Assembly (NCBI GenBank): GCA_937923795.1
Contig: CALDWI010000046.1
Location: 1-64,000, forward strand
Source of the DNA: an uncultured Collinsella sp.
GTDB lineage: Bacteria > Actinomycetota > Coriobacteriia > Coriobacteriales > Coriobacteriaceae
Direction of reading: 5' to 3'
Length of the DNA: 64,000 nt
The position numbers and the translations under genes were made by a program. Positions within the stretch are counted from its first letter, which is position 1. Every line of letters starts with the position of its first letter. Below the pieces are notes generated by a model. That model did not search any database, was not told the origin of the DNA, and saw only the letters and a program-made list of their open reading frames with translations. Of this stretch, positions 61,790-64,000 are shown in pieces.

Positions 61790-62425
61790 ATGAAAAACAG
61801 AATCTATGGGTATGCTCGAGTTTCGTCAGCAGATCAGAACCTGGATCGCCAACTGGATGCGCTGGAGCGGTTTCCGGTCCAAACGAATTTGATCTATGCT
61901 GACAAAGCGAGTGGAAAGGACTTCAGGCGTCCTCAGTACCGGCGTCTTCTTCGTCGTCTGCGCGAAGGGGACGTTCTGGTGATTAAGAGTATCGATCGAT
62001 TGGGTCGCGACTACCGTGAAGTTCTCGATGAATGGCGTCGCCTAACGACGGACAAACGCGTTGCCATCGTGGTGCTCGATATGCCATTGCTTGATACACG
62101 CGAACAACCCAATGGAATTACGGGGACTTTTATTGCCGATCTGGTGCTTCAGGTTTTGAGCTACGTGGCTCAGGTGGAGCGCGAAAACATAAAGCAGCGC
62201 CAGGCGGAGGGTATCGCGTCGGCGCGTCTGCGGGGTGTGAGATTTGGGAGACCGACGCTCGAACGTCCGGATAGCTACCGCGATGTCATCAAATCATTCG
62301 AAGGAGGTGAGGTTACGAGGCAAGAGGCCGCAATGCTTTTGAACGTTAGCGCATCGACGTTTGATCGTTGGAGACGGGCGGACGCGAACGGATATGACCG
62401 TTCGCCGTCTGCCCGTCCTCTTTAG
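61790..62425 (+). CDS. Serine recombinase (resolvase/invertase type)
   Basis: A 211-residue serine recombinase. YARVSSADQNLDRQ places the catalytic Ser, and the Arg-rich DRLGRDYREVLDEW and VAQVERENIKQRQ helix are conserved. A C-terminal helix-turn-helix (TRQEAAMLLNVSASTFDRW) is present, as in DNA invertases and Tn3-type resolvases. The ATG at 61790 has GGGG upstream; ATG 61769 is weaker. Genes around it are AT-richer than the rest of the window, so it may belong to an integrated element. No invertible segment was found. Confidence 0.9.
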   Translation: MKNRIYGYARVSSADQNLDRQLDALERFPVQTNLIYADKASGKDFRRPQYRRLLRRLREGDVLVIKSIDRLGRDYREVLDEWRRLTTDKRVAIVVLDMPLLDTREQPNGITGTFIADLVLQVLSYVAQVERENIKQRQAEGIASARLRGVRFGRPTLERPDSYRDVIKSFEGGEVTRQEAAMLLNVSASTFDRWRRADANGYDRSPSARPL

Positions 62426-62433
62426 CTAGACAT

Positions 62434-62551
62434 TTTGACGAGGGGAGTTTATTGCACAGGGCCCACTCCTTCCCTCGATGTTTATCCAGTTCACGCCCTT
62501 GAATCAAATAGTGCCACGACGTCGCCAATTCGTCTGCTATTTGACGAGGGG
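62434..62551. repeat. Direct repeat TTTGACGAGGGG downstream of the recombinase
   Basis: The 12-bp sequence occurs at 62434-62445 and 62540-62551, followed in each case by a G/A-rich tract. It frames a 94-bp non-coding stretch and could be a crossover or attachment core. Confidence 0.45.
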
Positions 62552-62580
62552 GAGGTTAAACGACTACCAAGGGGTATGTA

Positions 62581-63465
62581 ATGAAGGAAAAGTTATTTAC
62601 GGCAGTTCTGGCTTTTAGCGCGGCGGCGCTAATCGGCATTTCTCTACCACTCGGAATTACGGGTCGCGGCTGGAGTCCGACATGCGCATTTGCAGCGACT
62701 AAGAAAAGTGGAAAGAAGCCAAAGCCAGGTAAGAAGGATTCAGTAAAAATCGATCAACTAAACTGGAGCGTCTCAGAAGGCGTTGTTGATGGCGCCGAGA
62801 TGATGACATTTGAATATGACAATAAATCGAGCTTCGATATTGCTCAGTTCACTATTCAGTTTGAGCCGAAAGGGGAGTTGACTGACGAACAGAAACTTCT
62901 GTTTACTGACGTTTTTGATGAGGAAGAGGCTGCGCACGATTATTCAACGCTGAAAATGACGGCGGATAGCCAGCGAATCGTCGAGAAGCGAGAATCGGTT
63001 GATAGCGTTCCGTGCATTACCCATGGTGACTATGTCGCCAATGCCCAGCAGAATCAATATGACCTGATGGAGCCTTCAGTGGCGACTATTGCCTATCTAG
63101 GCGGCGATGGAAAGATATATCTCGAGTACTATAGTTTCAAGTCGAAAACCTATACGACTTCATCAAAGGGCGGTGTCAAGGCGTATGACTGGCCAACAAA
63201 AACCCTTGCAAAATCCTTGCCGAAGCCTGACTGCCCTATCGTTTATACGTCGTTAGACGAAAAAGACTGCCTTTCGTTTGTCGCATTTGGCATCGATCGT
63301 GATGGGTACGACAAATACATCAAAGCTTGCAAGAAAAAGGGATACAAGGACATCGAATATTCGTATGACAGCAGTTTTTGCGCAAAGGATAAAAAGGAAC
63401 GGGAACTGATGATCGGATATAGCGACCGAGATCAGCGGACGGACGTCAGCGTTTCAGTTGATTAA
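62581..63465 (+). CDS. Secreted protein of unknown function
   Basis: A 294-residue protein with a signal peptide (LFTAVLAFSAAALIGISLPL, cleaved near residue 39 after CAFA) and a Lys-rich linker. The rest is a beta-rich domain (FEYDNKSSFDIAQFTIQFEP) and a C-terminal segment with an alternating YDKYIKACKKKGYKDIEY pattern seen in DUF6591-like exported proteins. Codon use is more AT-rich than the other genes. GGGGTATGTA lies before the ATG. It could be an effector or surface protein brought with the recombinase. Confidence 0.62.
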   Translation: MKEKLFTAVLAFSAAALIGISLPLGITGRGWSPTCAFAATKKSGKKPKPGKKDSVKIDQLNWSVSEGVVDGAEMMTFEYDNKSSFDIAQFTIQFEPKGELTDEQKLLFTDVFDEEEAAHDYSTLKMTADSQRIVEKRESVDSVPCITHGDYVANAQQNQYDLMEPSVATIAYLGGDGKIYLEYYSFKSKTYTTSSKGGVKAYDWPTKTLAKSLPKPDCPIVYTSLDEKDCLSFVAFGIDRDGYDKYIKACKKKGYKDIEYSYDSSFCAKDKKERELMIGYSDRDQRTDVSVSVD

Positions 63466-63713
63466 CGTGGGCATATGATCGAATGATCAACGCGTTATGA
63501 TGCCTATGTATGGATTGGGGTGCCGGCCTATGGTCTGTGCCCCAATCTTTCTAAAGTTACGTGCAGCAGAATAGGTATTAAATTAACGTATGAATGTGTA
63601 TTTATATTATGTTGGATTTAAGTCCTTCCTTTCTGAATTGGTTGACATCAAAACCCAATATAAATGAATTGAGTCCGTAATTACCCTGAGGACAACTGGA
63701 GGACAAGGGCTAA

Positions 63714-64000
63714 ATGAGCGTTTCCAATCCGTTTAAAACAATTGGCCAGAAGATAATTGTCGCCCTATTGGCGTTAGGCTTGATTGCAGCTTGCGGTGGC
63801 TGCGTGTACCTGTGGTTGACGCGCGATCAGACCGTTATAAGCGATGATTCGATTCGGGAAGAAATTAAGCCGGTAACGAAGTTGCTTACCTACGAATACG
63901 ATTTTACTCAGGTTCTATATATTGACGATGCAGGGAATCCGTTTGGTTTTAACAACCCATTTACTACTAAGCGATATGTAGCGACCATCGATGGCAAGGC
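63714..64000 (+). CDS. DUF4230-like membrane-anchored protein, 3' end cut off
   Basis: The first 95 residues are visible. A short cytoplasmic start is followed by a membrane helix (IIVALLALGLIAACGGCVYLWL near residues 14-35), then VTKLLTYEYDFTQVLYID, a pattern typical of DUF4230 proteins. GGAGGACAAGGG lies upstream of the ATG. It is AT-richer than the core genes and follows the secreted protein by 248 bases. Function unknown. Confidence 0.65.
   Translation, partial: MSVSNPFKTIGQKIIVALLALGLIAACGGCVYLWLTRDQTVISDDSIREEIKPVTKLLTYEYDFTQVLYIDDAGNPFGFNNPFTTKRYVATIDGK

Noticed and set aside
61580..62560. Invertible promoter controlled by the serine recombinase
   Set aside because: No pair of inverted repeats flanking a promoter was found; only a short palindrome and a direct repeat are present.

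Overview
The window looks like chromosomal DNA of a high-GC, Gram-positive gut anaerobe, most probably a Collinsella-like member of the Coriobacteriia. This is inferred from gene families rather than from a database match. Pointers are the GC-rich third codon positions, LPxTG/LAxTG-type surface proteins, a CD1871A/polyferredoxin/TlpA redox operon, an extra type IIA topoisomerase, MATE, DMT and ABC exporters, and many short intergenic palindromes. No rRNA, tRNA, CRISPR-cas locus or prophage was recognised. About 55 genes are supported, several of which are small genes found by reading the sequence directly (22149-22295, 52612-52755).

Layout. 1-5.7 kb: a tandem pair of sirtuin-like genes divergent from a TetR regulator, a cupin divergent from an HxlR regulator, a small Cys-rich gene with an apparent frameshift, a sortase-anchored protein and a flavodoxin-fold reductase. 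5.7-6.8 kb: a decayed AAA ATPase. 6.8-11.1 kb: a ParE/ParC-like topoisomerase operon. 11.3-20.2 kb: a DUF3825 protein, a lipoprotein, a 1455-residue Tat-exported wall protein and a LuxR regulator. 20.2-24.2 kb: a two-component system divergent from the CD1871A-polyferredoxin-TlpA operon. 24.4-42.9 kb: a MacB-like ABC exporter, a MITE-like inverted repeat, a dihydrouridine synthase, TrmO, a MalY-type lyase, a hybrid kinase with periplasmic sensor domains, a K+ channel, a LOG protein, a ClC channel, a DMT transporter and a GntR-ABC operon. 42.9-47.4 kb: a regular array of palindromes in front of prfC, then a VUT transporter, an SDR and ung. 47.4-54.5 kb: transporters with a LysR regulator, two rRNA methyltransferases and small proteins. 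54.6-61.6 kb: a TetM-like GTPase, an AAA ATPase, a UvrA-like ATPase lacking the UvrB-binding insert, and a third AAA ATPase. 61.6-64 kb: an AT-richer segment with a serine recombinase, a secreted protein and a DUF4230 protein cut by the window edge.

The strongest unexplained signal is at 43000-43294. A 15-bp sequence occurs eight times, in strictly alternating orientation, starting every 40 bp exactly. The arms are conserved while the 25-bp intervals have diverged. Other structure not explained by genes includes a 185-bp MITE-like element (27744-27928), two families of dispersed intergenic palindromes, a perfect 17-bp inverted repeat (5648-5717), and three paralogous AAA-winged-helix ATPases, of which two have short direct repeats just upstream.

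Likely interactions (inference): the sirtuin pair is probably controlled by the TetR gene beside it; the cupin by the HxlR protein through a palindrome between them; the ABC-2 exporter by the GntR protein encoded first in its operon; and the redox operon possibly by the divergent two-component system.
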